Assembly: GCA_022574595.1 (NCBI GenBank)
Contig: JACZRS010000010.1
Location: 62,001-126,000, forward strand
Length of the DNA: 64,000 bases
Origin: Planctomycetota bacterium
GTDB taxonomy: Bacteria > Planctomycetota > Phycisphaerae > Phycisphaerales > SM1A02
Reading direction: 5' to 3'
Part shown: piece by piece, positions 53,432 through 61,911 of the stretch
How positions within the stretch are numbered: position 1 is the stretch's first letter
How the letters are laid out: each line of letters begins with the position of its first letter
Position numbers and translations under genes: made by a program
The notes under the pieces: model-generated
Seen by the model: the letters and a program-made list of their open reading frames with translations, nothing else
Databases searched by the model: none
Told to the model about the DNA's origin: nothing

Positions 53432-53767
53432 ATGGAGATTGAAGAACACAATTATGGCGCGGTTGCGGTTATTAAGCCTATCGGTGCGTTAACTGTTGCA
53501 GACGCTGATAGCCTTAAAGCGCAAATGCTTGATGTAAGAACAAAGAGTTTGGGGCGAATTGTTCTTGATGTCACTGCTGTGCCATTTGTTGATAGCCGCG
53601 GGCTGGAAGTGTTGGTTGAAGTTGCTCGCGAGATGACACGAACAGGCCAAACTTTAAAGCTGGCTGGTCTAACGGAAGTATTAGATGAGGTGTTGAAATT
53701 AACCGGACTCAATTCATCATTTGAATACTTTGAGGATGTTAACGCTGCGGTGAGGAGCTTCCTGTGA
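53432..53767 (+). CDS. STAS-domain anti-sigma-factor-antagonist-like protein
   Basis: The 111-residue single STAS domain starts with IEEHNYGAVAVIKPIGALTV. The phosphorylatable serine region reads VPFVDSRGLEVLVE (Ser in DSRG), as in SpoIIAA/RsbV-like proteins. It probably switches partners by phosphorylation. It lies between a histidine kinase and pilB, and its stop overlaps the GTG start of pilB (GTGA), so it is translationally tied to pilus assembly. Confidence 0.88.
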   Translation: MEIEEHNYGAVAVIKPIGALTVADADSLKAQMLDVRTKSLGRIVLDVTAVPFVDSRGLEVLVEVAREMTRTGQTLKLAGLTEVLDEVLKLTGLNSSFEYFEDVNAAVRSFL

Positions 53768-55548
53768 GTGATTCACCAGAAAAATTGCGTGTTGGAGAGA
53801 TGCTGGTAACTCAAGGCGATCTTTCAGAAGATCAGCTTAAGAAAGCGCTTGCGCAGCAGCAAAATAGTGATCTGCGCCTCGGTGAACTGCTGGTTGCGGA
53901 TGGTATTATTACTGCGAATATTCTTGTTCAAACTCTAAGCAAGTTTCTGAAAGTTTGTGGCTGCACATTACGTCACGGCCTCTTAGATCCAGTTTTGCTT
54001 GAGATGATAGGTGAAGAGGAAGCATTGCGCCTGAAAGTCATACCTCTTTTTAAGGTGCATAATGAACTGACAGTTGCAATGGCAGAACCACAATCACTGC
54101 CTACGATTGATGCCTTGCGCCGATTGACAGATTGTAATATTCGGCCAGTCTTCGCCTTGGAAGGCAACATAATAGAGTATATAAAGCGTTATGCGGGCGG
54201 AAACGTCGACGTTGATGCGTTCCTTGCTACACTTACCGATTCAGATGTTGAGCTTGTCGAACGAGAAGCGACTGATGAAGTGCTTGCGACTGATCTTGAT
54301 CAGATGATTGCAGGCAGCCCGATTGTTAATCTTGTGAATATGGCTTTGCTGACTGCTGCTCAAGAGGGTGCAAGCGATGTACATGTAGAACCTGAGCGAA
54401 ACGGCACTCGTATTCGTTACCGCATTGACGGCCGATTACAAAATCTTATGAATCCGCCTTCGGGTATGCATGCTGCGATTGTTTCGCGTATCAAAGTCAT
54501 GGGTAAGATGGACGTTGCGGAAAAACGTCTTCCTCAAGAAGGGCGCATTCGAATTGTTGCTGCCAGGCGCGAGATCGACTTGCGCGTATCAAGTATGCCA
54601 ACATTACTTGGCGAAAAGATTGTGATTCGTATTCTCGATAAAGATAATCTCACGATCCGGTTGGAAGATCTCGGAATACGCCCTAATGCATTGGTAGATT
54701 TTAAGATGATATTAGATCAGCCTCACGGGCTTGGCCTTGTTACAGGTCCGACAGGTAGTGGAAAGACCACTACGCTCTATTCCGCGCTGGATCTACTCCG
54801 TAACCCCGAGACGAACATAGTTACAGTCGAAGATCCGGTTGAATATCAGCTTGATTTAATAAACCAAGTTCAGGTTCATGAAGCAGTTGGTTTGACCTTT
54901 GCGCGCGCCTTAAGAAGCATCCTCAGGCAAGACCCTGATATAATAATGATTGGTGAGATTCGTGATGAAGAGACAGCACGAGTCGCAGTTCAGGCTGCGT
55001 TGACGGGCCACCTTGTGCTTGCAACATTGCATACAAACGATGCTCCAGGCGCTATCGCACGTTTATTAGATATGGGACTCGAATCATATCTTCTTTCAAG
55101 TGCCATAAACGGAGTCATCGCGCAACGCCTTATACGTACTATCTGTAAAGCATGTGCAACTAAGTATTATCCAACCGAGCAAGTGTTGAAAGACTCGGGA
55201 ACAAGTGCAAAGCCAGGTACTGCATTTACAAAAGGTGCAGGCTGCCAGGAATGTCATAACAGTGGATTTAAGGGGCGAATCGGTATTTACGAAGTAATGC
55301 GTGTTTCTGGCGAATTACGCAAGCTGATTCATCATGCTGCACCTTCCCATGAATTGAGAGCGGTACTTAATAAAGAAGGTGTAATGAATCTCCGCGCCGA
55401 AGGCGTGGAACTGGCACTTAGAGGAAAAAGTAGTCTCGAAGAGGTTATTAGAGCAACACATCTCGATGATGAAGATGATTCAGCTAATGCATTGACGTCG
55501 ACTAATTCTAATAATGATGCGGATGAACAGATCAGAGGTGCAGCATGA
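53764..55548 (+). CDS. pilB: PilB/GspE-type assembly ATPase
   Basis: The 594-residue ATPase starts at GTG 53764. An MshEN-type N-terminal domain (LRVGEMLVTQGDLSEDQLKK) precedes the ATPase core: Walker A GPTGSGKTTT (from residue 328, Lys334), DPVEYQLD, IMIGEIRDEETA, LHTNDAPGAI. The zinc-binding tetracysteine site is CKAC...CQEC in the C-terminal part. It drives extension of a type IV pilus or type II secretion pseudopilus. Overlaps pilC by 4 bases. Confidence 0.94.
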   Translation: MSDSPEKLRVGEMLVTQGDLSEDQLKKALAQQQNSDLRLGELLVADGIITANILVQTLSKFLKVCGCTLRHGLLDPVLLEMIGEEEALRLKVIPLFKVHNELTVAMAEPQSLPTIDALRRLTDCNIRPVFALEGNIIEYIKRYAGGNVDVDAFLATLTDSDVELVEREATDEVLATDLDQMIAGSPIVNLVNMALLTAAQEGASDVHVEPERNGTRIRYRIDGRLQNLMNPPSGMHAAIVSRIKVMGKMDVAEKRLPQEGRIRIVAARREIDLRVSSMPTLLGEKIVIRILDKDNLTIRLEDLGIRPNALVDFKMILDQPHGLGLVTGPTGSGKTTTLYSALDLLRNPETNIVTVEDPVEYQLDLINQVQVHEAVGLTFARALRSILRQDPDIIMIGEIRDEETARVAVQAALTGHLVLATLHTNDAPGAIARLLDMGLESYLLSSAINGVIAQRLIRTICKACATKYYPTEQVLKDSGTSAKPGTAFTKGAGCQECHNSGFKGRIGIYEVMRVSGELRKLIHHAAPSHELRAVLNKEGVMNLRAEGVELALRGKSSLEEVIRATHLDDEDDSANALTSTNSNNDADEQIRGAA

Positions 55549-56741
55549 GTGTTGCCTTAAAAACAGCAGGTAATCAATTTGGCTCGCGCGATCAAAGCGC
55601 AGACACAGCAGGTGAATATGCAAATGAGCATAATTTACAAGATCCATTAAAAAGCGAAAATGAAAAACCCAAGCCAAGTACTGGTCGCAAACCAGGTCGA
55701 GGGCGGCGCTTAAAAGATCTCAGCATGTTTGCCCGCCAGCTTGCGGTACTTGTGCGTACAGGTACACCACTTGCCCAGGCGATGGATGCAATCCAAAAAG
55801 CAATATCTCCAGGTGCATGGTTCAATGTAATAGAAGATCTTCGCCGCAAAGTTGATGAAGGCAGTGCATTATCTGATGCTATGCTGCAACACAAAGATTA
55901 CTTTGACCCAGTATGCTCTAGCTTGATAGCTGCGGGAGAAGCATCTGGCGAACTGGATTCTATGTTAAGCAGGCTATCCGACCTGACACGCCAACAACTT
56001 CGCATACGCAGATCTGTTGGTGGAGCATTAGTATATCCAGCCTTGCTAATGACGATTGGTGTTGTTGTTGTAATTGTAATGATTGGCTTTGTATTGCCGC
56101 AATTCGCTGGACTGTTTGAAACACTGGATGCTCCACTTCCGCCATCTACACAAGTGCTTATGGCAATAAGTGGTTTTATTCGCGACAAGTGGTGGATGTT
56201 ACTGATAATTGGGGGAATCGCTTGCGTATCTGCTAAGTATGCAATTTCAACGGAAAAAGGCAGTAGAGCATTAGATAAAGTTCTAGTAAAACTTCCATAT
56301 GTAGGAACTTTTCTCCGCAATTTGATAACTGCGAGAATAGCCAGGCTCTTAGGCGTTCTTCTTGGAAGTCAAGTTCGTCTTCTGGAAGCACTACAACTAA
56401 CCAAGCAAGCGACTACAAATGCATGCTATAATGACTTGTTGCAAGAAGCAGAAGATGCAGTGTCTCAGGGCGAACCGCTTAGCCTGACTCTTGCACGCAG
56501 TTTTCTAATCAATCCATCTCTGTCTGAAGCAATTAAACACGGCGAGCAAAGCGGTCAGCTAGGCGTTGTGCTATTAGATATGTCTGAATTTATGGATGAG
56601 GAAAACGACATCGTAGTTAAGACGCTTGCGAGCATTCTTGAGCCTGTGATTCTTATCATCTTGGGAATTGTAGTTGGTTGTATTGCTATCAGCATGTTCT
56701 TGCCGCTATTTGATCTTACATCGTTAGCTCAGGGAGGTTAG
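55545..56741 (+). CDS. pilC: PilC/GspF-type inner-membrane assembly protein
   Basis: The 398-residue polytopic platform protein has two related halves, each with FARQLAVLVRTGTPLAQAM- or LLGVLLGSQVRLLEALQL-type helical domains and a membrane helix (LLMTIGVVVVIVMIGFVLPQ; LEPVILIILGIVVGCIAISM). The N-terminal 50 residues are polar and poorly conserved. It partners PilB in the inner membrane. Confidence 0.93.
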   Translation: MSVALKTAGNQFGSRDQSADTAGEYANEHNLQDPLKSENEKPKPSTGRKPGRGRRLKDLSMFARQLAVLVRTGTPLAQAMDAIQKAISPGAWFNVIEDLRRKVDEGSALSDAMLQHKDYFDPVCSSLIAAGEASGELDSMLSRLSDLTRQQLRIRRSVGGALVYPALLMTIGVVVVIVMIGFVLPQFAGLFETLDAPLPPSTQVLMAISGFIRDKWWMLLIIGGIACVSAKYAISTEKGSRALDKVLVKLPYVGTFLRNLITARIARLLGVLLGSQVRLLEALQLTKQATTNACYNDLLQEAEDAVSQGEPLSLTLARSFLINPSLSEAIKHGEQSGQLGVVLLDMSEFMDEENDIVVKTLASILEPVILIILGIVVGCIAISMFLPLFDLTSLAQGG

Positions 56742-56750
56742 GCGGAAAAT

Positions 56751-57809
56751 ATGTTATTAGGTCGGCGAATGTCAATTGGTATTGATTCAGATGGCCGCTT
56801 CATCAACGCCGTACAGTTGAGTCGCAGTCGTGGGCAACTGCAACTAGAAGCTGCAATTTCTATTACTCGTGCTGACAACACAATCCCACTAGATTCCGAG
56901 GAAATCAGTCGATTAACAAGTATCCTGCACCGACAGGGTTTTCAAGGTAATAGTGTTGTATTAGCACTTCCCAACGAAACGGTAATGACCAGCATATTTA
57001 AGATGCCAAATGCTGACAATCAAGAAAACGTTAACAAACGTGCACTATCGGAAATGGCTGCATCGCACCAATGTAGTGCATCAGCCATTGAAGCATCTTG
57101 GTGGAACTTGCCTGAAGCAAATACTGCACAAGCGCCTGGATATATTATGGCAGTAGCATGCCGATCTGAACTCGCCCATGCCGCGGTTAATTTATTTGAA
57201 GCAGCTGGCATGGTTGTTCGAGCAATTGACGTAAAGCCCTGTGCGTTAGCGCGTGCTTGTAGCCCACTTTTAGCAGGATCGGATGAGGTTACTGCAATTT
57301 TAAATATAGGTTGGGGTTTTGCGGAAATGGTTATCGTTCAAAATGAGATAGTCATATTCGAGCGAACATTAGTTGAAACAAACCTTAATCAGTTACATAT
57401 GTCCCTAATGGCAAAATATTCACTGGAAGCACCTGTCATAGATCAACTCATTGCCGAAATCGGTTGTCAGCTAAATGAAGGTGAAAATGCTGAAACTACT
57501 CAAACAGATTTGGCTGTAGCGCTTCGTAAACAAATAGCTGATTATGTTGATCGCTTATCTTCAGAGCTATCAGCTTCAATATCTTATGCTACACAGGAAT
57601 ATGATAGAAAACCGGTGACGAGACTTCTTGTTACCGGAGAAGGTTCGGTTATACCTGGAATTGCTGAACGCATGTCTTGCAAGTTGAAATTTAAAGTACA
57701 AATAGTAAGGCCCCTGGATGTTGTTGGGGGATCTGAGCAAACTGTAATTGATTGTAACCAGCCCAACATGCTTACTGCTGTGGGCTTAGCTAGCCACCCA
57801 GAGGGATGA
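56751..57809 (+). CDS. pilM: PilM-like actin-fold assembly protein
   Basis: The 352-residue protein has the actin/FtsA-like ATPase fold of PilM: SIGIDSDGRFINAVQLSRS at the N terminus, VVLALPNETVMTSIFKMP, AILNIGWGFAEMVIVQNEIV and LLVTGEGSVIPGIAERM. It is a cytoplasmic platform subunit that binds the PilN N terminus. It overlaps pilN by 4 bases. Confidence 0.85.
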   Translation: MLLGRRMSIGIDSDGRFINAVQLSRSRGQLQLEAAISITRADNTIPLDSEEISRLTSILHRQGFQGNSVVLALPNETVMTSIFKMPNADNQENVNKRALSEMAASHQCSASAIEASWWNLPEANTAQAPGYIMAVACRSELAHAAVNLFEAAGMVVRAIDVKPCALARACSPLLAGSDEVTAILNIGWGFAEMVIVQNEIVIFERTLVETNLNQLHMSLMAKYSLEAPVIDQLIAEIGCQLNEGENAETTQTDLAVALRKQIADYVDRLSSELSASISYATQEYDRKPVTRLLVTGEGSVIPGIAERMSCKLKFKVQIVRPLDVVGGSEQTVIDCNQPNMLTAVGLASHPEG

Positions 57810-58441
57810 TGACAAGGATATCGGTCAATCTGGTTCCTAAGCAGCGCCAAAAAGCAAGGTGCATGAATGCACGTCTGCAATTTTGGATGGGTTCGTGTGG
57901 TGGTTATGCGCTACTTTGGCTAAGCGCTTTTATCTTAATAAGGCTCCTTGGTATAGGTGGGCCAGACGCGTTAGGCTCTGATCTTGAGAAGATTACTAGC
58001 CGAGCAAAGGAAGTCGAATCTGACTTAGCCCAGCTTCGCAGTGATCTGGGGCGATCTAGTGCTGAACTTGCAGCATCACAGAAAATTGGTTCTCAGCCAG
58101 ATTGGAGCGTATTACTTTCTTTATTGTCAGCAACACTGGGCGATTCAATCGTTTTGCGAGATTGTCAGCTAATTACCGATCAGGCATCAGATTCTCCATC
58201 TGCTAAAGTAAGGGCATCTACTAAAAATTCAGATACAGACCTGGGTACTGTCCAATTGAAGATAGGCGGGCTGGGCTTAAGCCAACAGGCTGTTTCTGAG
58301 TATGTATTGCGGCTCGAACGATTGGAAGTATTTAGCCAAGTGAAATTAATAGAAACCAGGCGCGAACCATTTTTAGATGGCCAGGCAATTGCCTTTCATC
58401 TCCAATGCATTTTTAACAGCTCAGAGGCGTCAAATCCATGA
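57806..58441 (+). CDS. pilN: PilN-like inner-membrane assembly protein
   Basis: The 211-residue protein has a short cytoplasmic N terminus with the PilM-binding-type ISVNLVPKQRQ motif, one membrane helix (about 30-50), a coiled coil and a ferredoxin-like periplasmic domain (LGLSQQAVSEYVLRLERLEV). It sits between pilM and pilO with overlapping ends. Confidence 0.83.
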   Translation: MMTRISVNLVPKQRQKARCMNARLQFWMGSCGGYALLWLSAFILIRLLGIGGPDALGSDLEKITSRAKEVESDLAQLRSDLGRSSAELAASQKIGSQPDWSVLLSLLSATLGDSIVLRDCQLITDQASDSPSAKVRASTKNSDTDLGTVQLKIGGLGLSQQAVSEYVLRLERLEVFSQVKLIETRREPFLDGQAIAFHLQCIFNSSEASNP

Positions 58442-59013
58442 GCGCATCATCAATATCTAAATTCCAGAGATGGCATGTCGAAGCGGTGGGGGCAGGGCTA
58501 CTTGTATTGATAACTATTTTGGGTGTTGTATTAGTCATTAAACCTACATCTCGAGCCCTTGCTGCTAGCGAGGTAACGCAGAAGGAAATCATTGCACAGC
58601 AGACTACCGTCACACAGATGAGTGATGTACGACGTCAACTCAAGAACCAGCTAGTATCCATTCAAGAGAATCTGAAAAACACTTGGGTCCAACTTCAGCC
58701 TGTAAAATACCTTAATGCCCGAATGGCACAGATAGTGGATGTGGCAACAGGCAATAATCTGGTAATCGATGAATCCTGGTCTAGCGAAGCCGAAAGCGGC
58801 CTGGACTTTCAAACTGTGATTATCACACTATCTGGTACGGGAAGCTATCCTGACTCAGCTGCATTTCTACGATCCATCAATAACCAACTGCATGATGTTA
58901 GTGTTGTAGGATTCAAATTGTCCGGTAATCCGAATTCCCCAAGCGCCAACTCTAAATTTCGCTTCGAGTTTGTGTGGTATGCAGCTCCGATAGCTAATTC
59001 TGTCACAAAATAA
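58438..59013 (+). CDS. pilO: PilO-like inner-membrane assembly protein
   Basis: The 191-residue protein has one membrane helix near residues 16-37, a coiled coil (about 45-85) and a periplasmic alpha/beta domain (VIITLSGTGSYPDSAAFLRS). This architecture is that of PilO, the PilN partner. Start and stop overlap or adjoin neighbours in the assembly operon. Confidence 0.8.
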   Translation: MSASSISKFQRWHVEAVGAGLLVLITILGVVLVIKPTSRALAASEVTQKEIIAQQTTVTQMSDVRRQLKNQLVSIQENLKNTWVQLQPVKYLNARMAQIVDVATGNNLVIDESWSSEAESGLDFQTVIITLSGTGSYPDSAAFLRSINNQLHDVSVVGFKLSGNPNSPSANSKFRFEFVWYAAPIANSVTK

Positions 59014-59063
59014 AGCAGTTTTCACTTGCATCGGCCCTGGGTATATCGTTTATATATGCTGAC

Positions 59064-59645
59064 ATGGCTATATCTTCGAAACACAAAATATACGGTAGTG
59101 TACTGGGCGCAGGTCTTATTGCGCTGGTGACCGATAAAGCATTCCTGGCTCCGGCTGATGCAGCGGCCATTGATCCTGTTGTAGCGGAGTATGCAGCTAC
59201 CGAACAGGCTTCAGTGTTAGCTTCTGCGCGCGGTGAGCTTGTCCTGGTAGCTCCAGTAGCGAATACTGAAACTAATGCTAGCAAGTTCATGGGGCAGCTG
59301 AACCGTATTGCCGAAGCCCAGGATTTGGATCTTGATAATATCCAAGATGCATTTGATCCATCAAAAGCCTGGCATACAACAAGCGATGATAATGTTGTCA
59401 AAACCACCACCATTGGCGACGGCCCCAGCAGTCGATTCCTTAGAAATCATCGTCTATTAGCAGTTATGGGAAACGGTGAATCTGCTTCAGTGATCATCAA
59501 CGATAAGTGTCTATTTATCGGCCAAAAAATTGATGGATTCACATTAGTATCTGTCGTTGATCGCGTTGCAATGCTGGATTCCAATGGTTTACGCGTGCAG
59601 CTTGAACTGCCAGGTAATGATATGATACCATCGAAGCACAACTAG
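59064..59645 (+). CDS. PilP-like pilus assembly protein
   Basis: The 193-residue protein begins with a basic, weakly hydrophobic stretch. Its C-terminal domain (about 140-185) has the form LFIGQKIDGFTLVSVVDRVA, then VQLELPG, which resembles the homology-region domain of PilP/GspC that contacts the secretin. There is no lipobox, unlike proteobacterial PilP. It follows pilO by 50 bases. No secretin gene is in the window. Confidence 0.55.
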   Translation: MAISSKHKIYGSVLGAGLIALVTDKAFLAPADAAAIDPVVAEYAATEQASVLASARGELVLVAPVANTETNASKFMGQLNRIAEAQDLDLDNIQDAFDPSKAWHTTSDDNVVKTTTIGDGPSSRFLRNHRLLAVMGNGESASVIINDKCLFIGQKIDGFTLVSVVDRVAMLDSNGLRVQLELPGNDMIPSKHN

Positions 59646-59694
59646 GTTGCTAATTTTAATCTTATCGGATGCAAAATAGATTATTGCCTTTAAT

Positions 59695-59733
59695 TTGATA
59701 TCGACAAGTAACGTGTAACTTAACTGATATCAA
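59695..59733. promoter_or_regulatory. Inverted repeat upstream of the major pilin-like gene
   Basis: TTGATATC (59695-59702) and GATATCAA (59726-59733) are perfect 8-bp arms with a 23-base spacer in the gap before the pilin gene at 59812. A clear -35/-10 pair could not be placed. It may be a regulator site that lets the pilin be expressed separately from the assembly genes. Confidence 0.35.
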
Positions 59734-59811
59734 ATACTTGACGATATATATGTGGGGAAAGGTGGATACACCTACCCTTGTGAAATCAATTAATTGCAGC
59801 GGAGAATGAAG

Positions 59812-60291
59812 ATGGCTCTTCCAAAACGACGTATTAAAAATAGAGCATTCAGTCTTATTGAACTCATCATTGTCGTGGTGATCATTGGAATCATTGCGGC
59901 GATCGCAATTCCACGCATGAGTCGTGGTGCTGCGGGTGCTGCAGATTCATCTTTGATGGGCAGTTTGGCCGTCATGAGAAGTGGATTAGATATCTACGCT
60001 ACTGAGCATGGTGGCAAATTCCCAGTGTTTGCAACTTTCGTTGATCAAATGACGTTGTTCACGGACTATAATGGTGCGACTAATGTAGCCAAGGGTGGCG
60101 CGTTTATTTACGGTCCCTATTTGCGAAAAGTCCCTCCACTACCCGTTGGAGATGAGCGAGGCAGCACGGGAATAACAGATACTGCTGGTACAGCAGGTTC
60201 CGGCTGGGTATACAAAGATACGGCGGGCACAATCATTGCAAATACATTGCTCGAAGCTGATGAGGGCGGCAAGCCTTATAACACCTATTGA
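59812..60291 (+). CDS. Type IV pilin/GspG-like major pseudopilin
   Basis: The 159-residue prepilin starts at ATG 59812, 7 bases after GGAG; an in-frame ATG at 59806 is also possible. The prepilin motif is RA|FSLIELIIVVVIIGIIAA, with Ala at -1 instead of Gly and Glu at +5. A short globular domain (IYATEHGGKFPVFATFVDQM, then YGPYLRKVPPLP) resembles GspG major pseudopilins and planctomycete pilins. It is probably the main subunit of the fibre built by the adjacent assembly genes. Confidence 0.88.
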   Translation: MALPKRRIKNRAFSLIELIIVVVIIGIIAAIAIPRMSRGAAGAADSSLMGSLAVMRSGLDIYATEHGGKFPVFATFVDQMTLFTDYNGATNVAKGGAFIYGPYLRKVPPLPVGDERGSTGITDTAGTAGSGWVYKDTAGTIIANTLLEADEGGKPYNTY

Positions 60292-60390
60292 TTCTGCCAA
60301 TCTCCGATGTGGGCGCTTTTACTTAGCGTCATAAATGCTAGCGATCATGAGGCCCCAACCCAGGCGGATTATTAGGCAGGGAGCGGCGGC

Positions 60391-60852
60391 ATGATCAACA
60401 CACATTACCGCAGTTTTACACTTATTGATCTCATTATGGCCTTGGTAGTAATGGTTATTATTGCTGCGATCGCTGCTCCTCGTTACTACAATTCCTTATC
60501 TCGATATCGAGTTGAAGCAGCGGCTCGAAGAGTTGCTGCTGATTTTGCATTAACTCAGCGCATGGCTAGAAATACTAGCGCAAGCAAAACAATTCTCTTT
60601 GATAGTGCCAATAATAGATATCAGATATCCACACTGACTGACCTTGATAATTCAGGTGATCCATACATCGTGAATCTTCAAGATCCTCCGTATCAGGCTG
60701 AGCTAGGCTTAATTGATTTAGGAGGGGATTGGAAAGTTATATTTGATGGATTCGGCATACCCGATAGCGGTGGTTTTGTTGACGTGCAATTAGGTGATGT
60801 TCGCTATAAAGTCATACTCAACGCAGAAACTGGAGCAACGAGCATCGAATGA
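60391..60852 (+). CDS. Minor pilin/GspH-like pseudopilin with Asp at +5
   Basis: The 153-residue protein starts at ATG 60391 after GGGAG. The N-terminal motif is S|FTLIDLIMALVVMVIIAA: the usual Gly at -1 is Ser and the usual Glu at +5 is Asp. The helix continues with YRVEAAARRVAADFALTQ, as in GspH/FimT-type minor pilins, followed by a beta-rich C terminus. It overlaps the next pilin gene by 4 bases. Confidence 0.82.
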   Translation: MINTHYRSFTLIDLIMALVVMVIIAAIAAPRYYNSLSRYRVEAAARRVAADFALTQRMARNTSASKTILFDSANNRYQISTLTDLDNSGDPYIVNLQDPPYQAELGLIDLGGDWKVIFDGFGIPDSGGFVDVQLGDVRYKVILNAETGATSIE

Positions 60853-61907
60853 ACTTCACTCTTTCACCAATTAAATTATCTGCTATGGCCACACGAAGAA
60901 AGTGTGGATTTACGCTTCTGGAAATTGTTACTAGTTTAACCATTATGTCCGTACTTGTTGTCGCTATGGGATCTGCTCTGATTGTGGCATCTCGTGGCTT
61001 GCCCGATCCAAATTCGCCATTGGCGGAAAACATATCTTCCGCACGAATGATTGATCAGATTGCAGCTGAGCTGCAATATGCATTTACAGTAAATAATGCT
61101 TCAACAACAGGTATTGAATTTATCGTTGAACGTAATGGATCGCCTGTGACAATCAATTATTCTTGGTCTGGGCTAGCGGGAGATCCATTAGTGCGCCAAT
61201 ATGATGGTGGCACACCTGTAGATCTGTTTCCTAGCGTAACAGATTTTAATCTTAGTTATGACTTAGGTGCAGCGGTATTCATAACACTCCCAACAGAGGG
61301 AAGTGAAATTGAACTGGCGAAATACGCACCAATACTGTATTCAGGTCTAGATTATAAGATTAAAGAACTCAATTGGTTGGGGCAGTACTTCAAACCCATT
61401 CTTGAATTAGATGCAGTAAGTTGGCGCGTAACTCGTGTTGTCTTTCGCGCTAGGGAGCATGGACCTAACGATGGTCTGACGTTAGTACAAATACGCACTG
61501 TTGATGATGCTGAATTGCCAACATCGACAATAATCGAACAAAGTGTAATGATCGAAGCTGACCTTGGTGCGTCATACACCTGGAGACAGTTTGTATTTAA
61601 CAACGTTGCCAACATATCTCCTGGCCATGGACTATATCTTGTACTTCAATGGGTGCAAAGCAAGAATTCCGCTGTAGTTGAGTATGTTGCAGATCCCACT
61701 GGATTTGTTACGACTACAGATGGGGGCTTAAATTGGAGTTTTAACAGCGACAAATCGTTGATTTATTACATATACGGCAAAATAACTATGCCTGGCGAAC
61801 AAGCTTATCCCATTCGCTCAGTACAGATTGGGCTGGATACAGGACAAGTTGATACAACGCGTCTTCAAACAACTGCGCTATTACTAAATCAACCGACAAA
61901 GCCATAG
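60849..61907 (+). CDS. Large prepilin-like protein (GspJ-like)
   Basis: The 352-residue protein has a 19-residue leader and a standard prepilin site G|FTLLEIVTSLTIMSVLVVA, then a large beta-rich domain with many aromatic residues. It includes a possible carbohydrate-binding-like beta sandwich (about 210-320; DLGASYTWRQFVFNNVANIS). The first part resembles GspJ/PilW minor pilins. It lies in the pilin block with overlapping start. Confidence 0.78.
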   Translation: MNFTLSPIKLSAMATRRKCGFTLLEIVTSLTIMSVLVVAMGSALIVASRGLPDPNSPLAENISSARMIDQIAAELQYAFTVNNASTTGIEFIVERNGSPVTINYSWSGLAGDPLVRQYDGGTPVDLFPSVTDFNLSYDLGAAVFITLPTEGSEIELAKYAPILYSGLDYKIKELNWLGQYFKPILELDAVSWRVTRVVFRAREHGPNDGLTLVQIRTVDDAELPTSTIIEQSVMIEADLGASYTWRQFVFNNVANISPGHGLYLVLQWVQSKNSAVVEYVADPTGFVTTTDGGLNWSFNSDKSLIYYIYGKITMPGEQAYPIRSVQIGLDTGQVDTTRLQTTALLLNQPTKP

Positions 61908-61911
61908 CACC

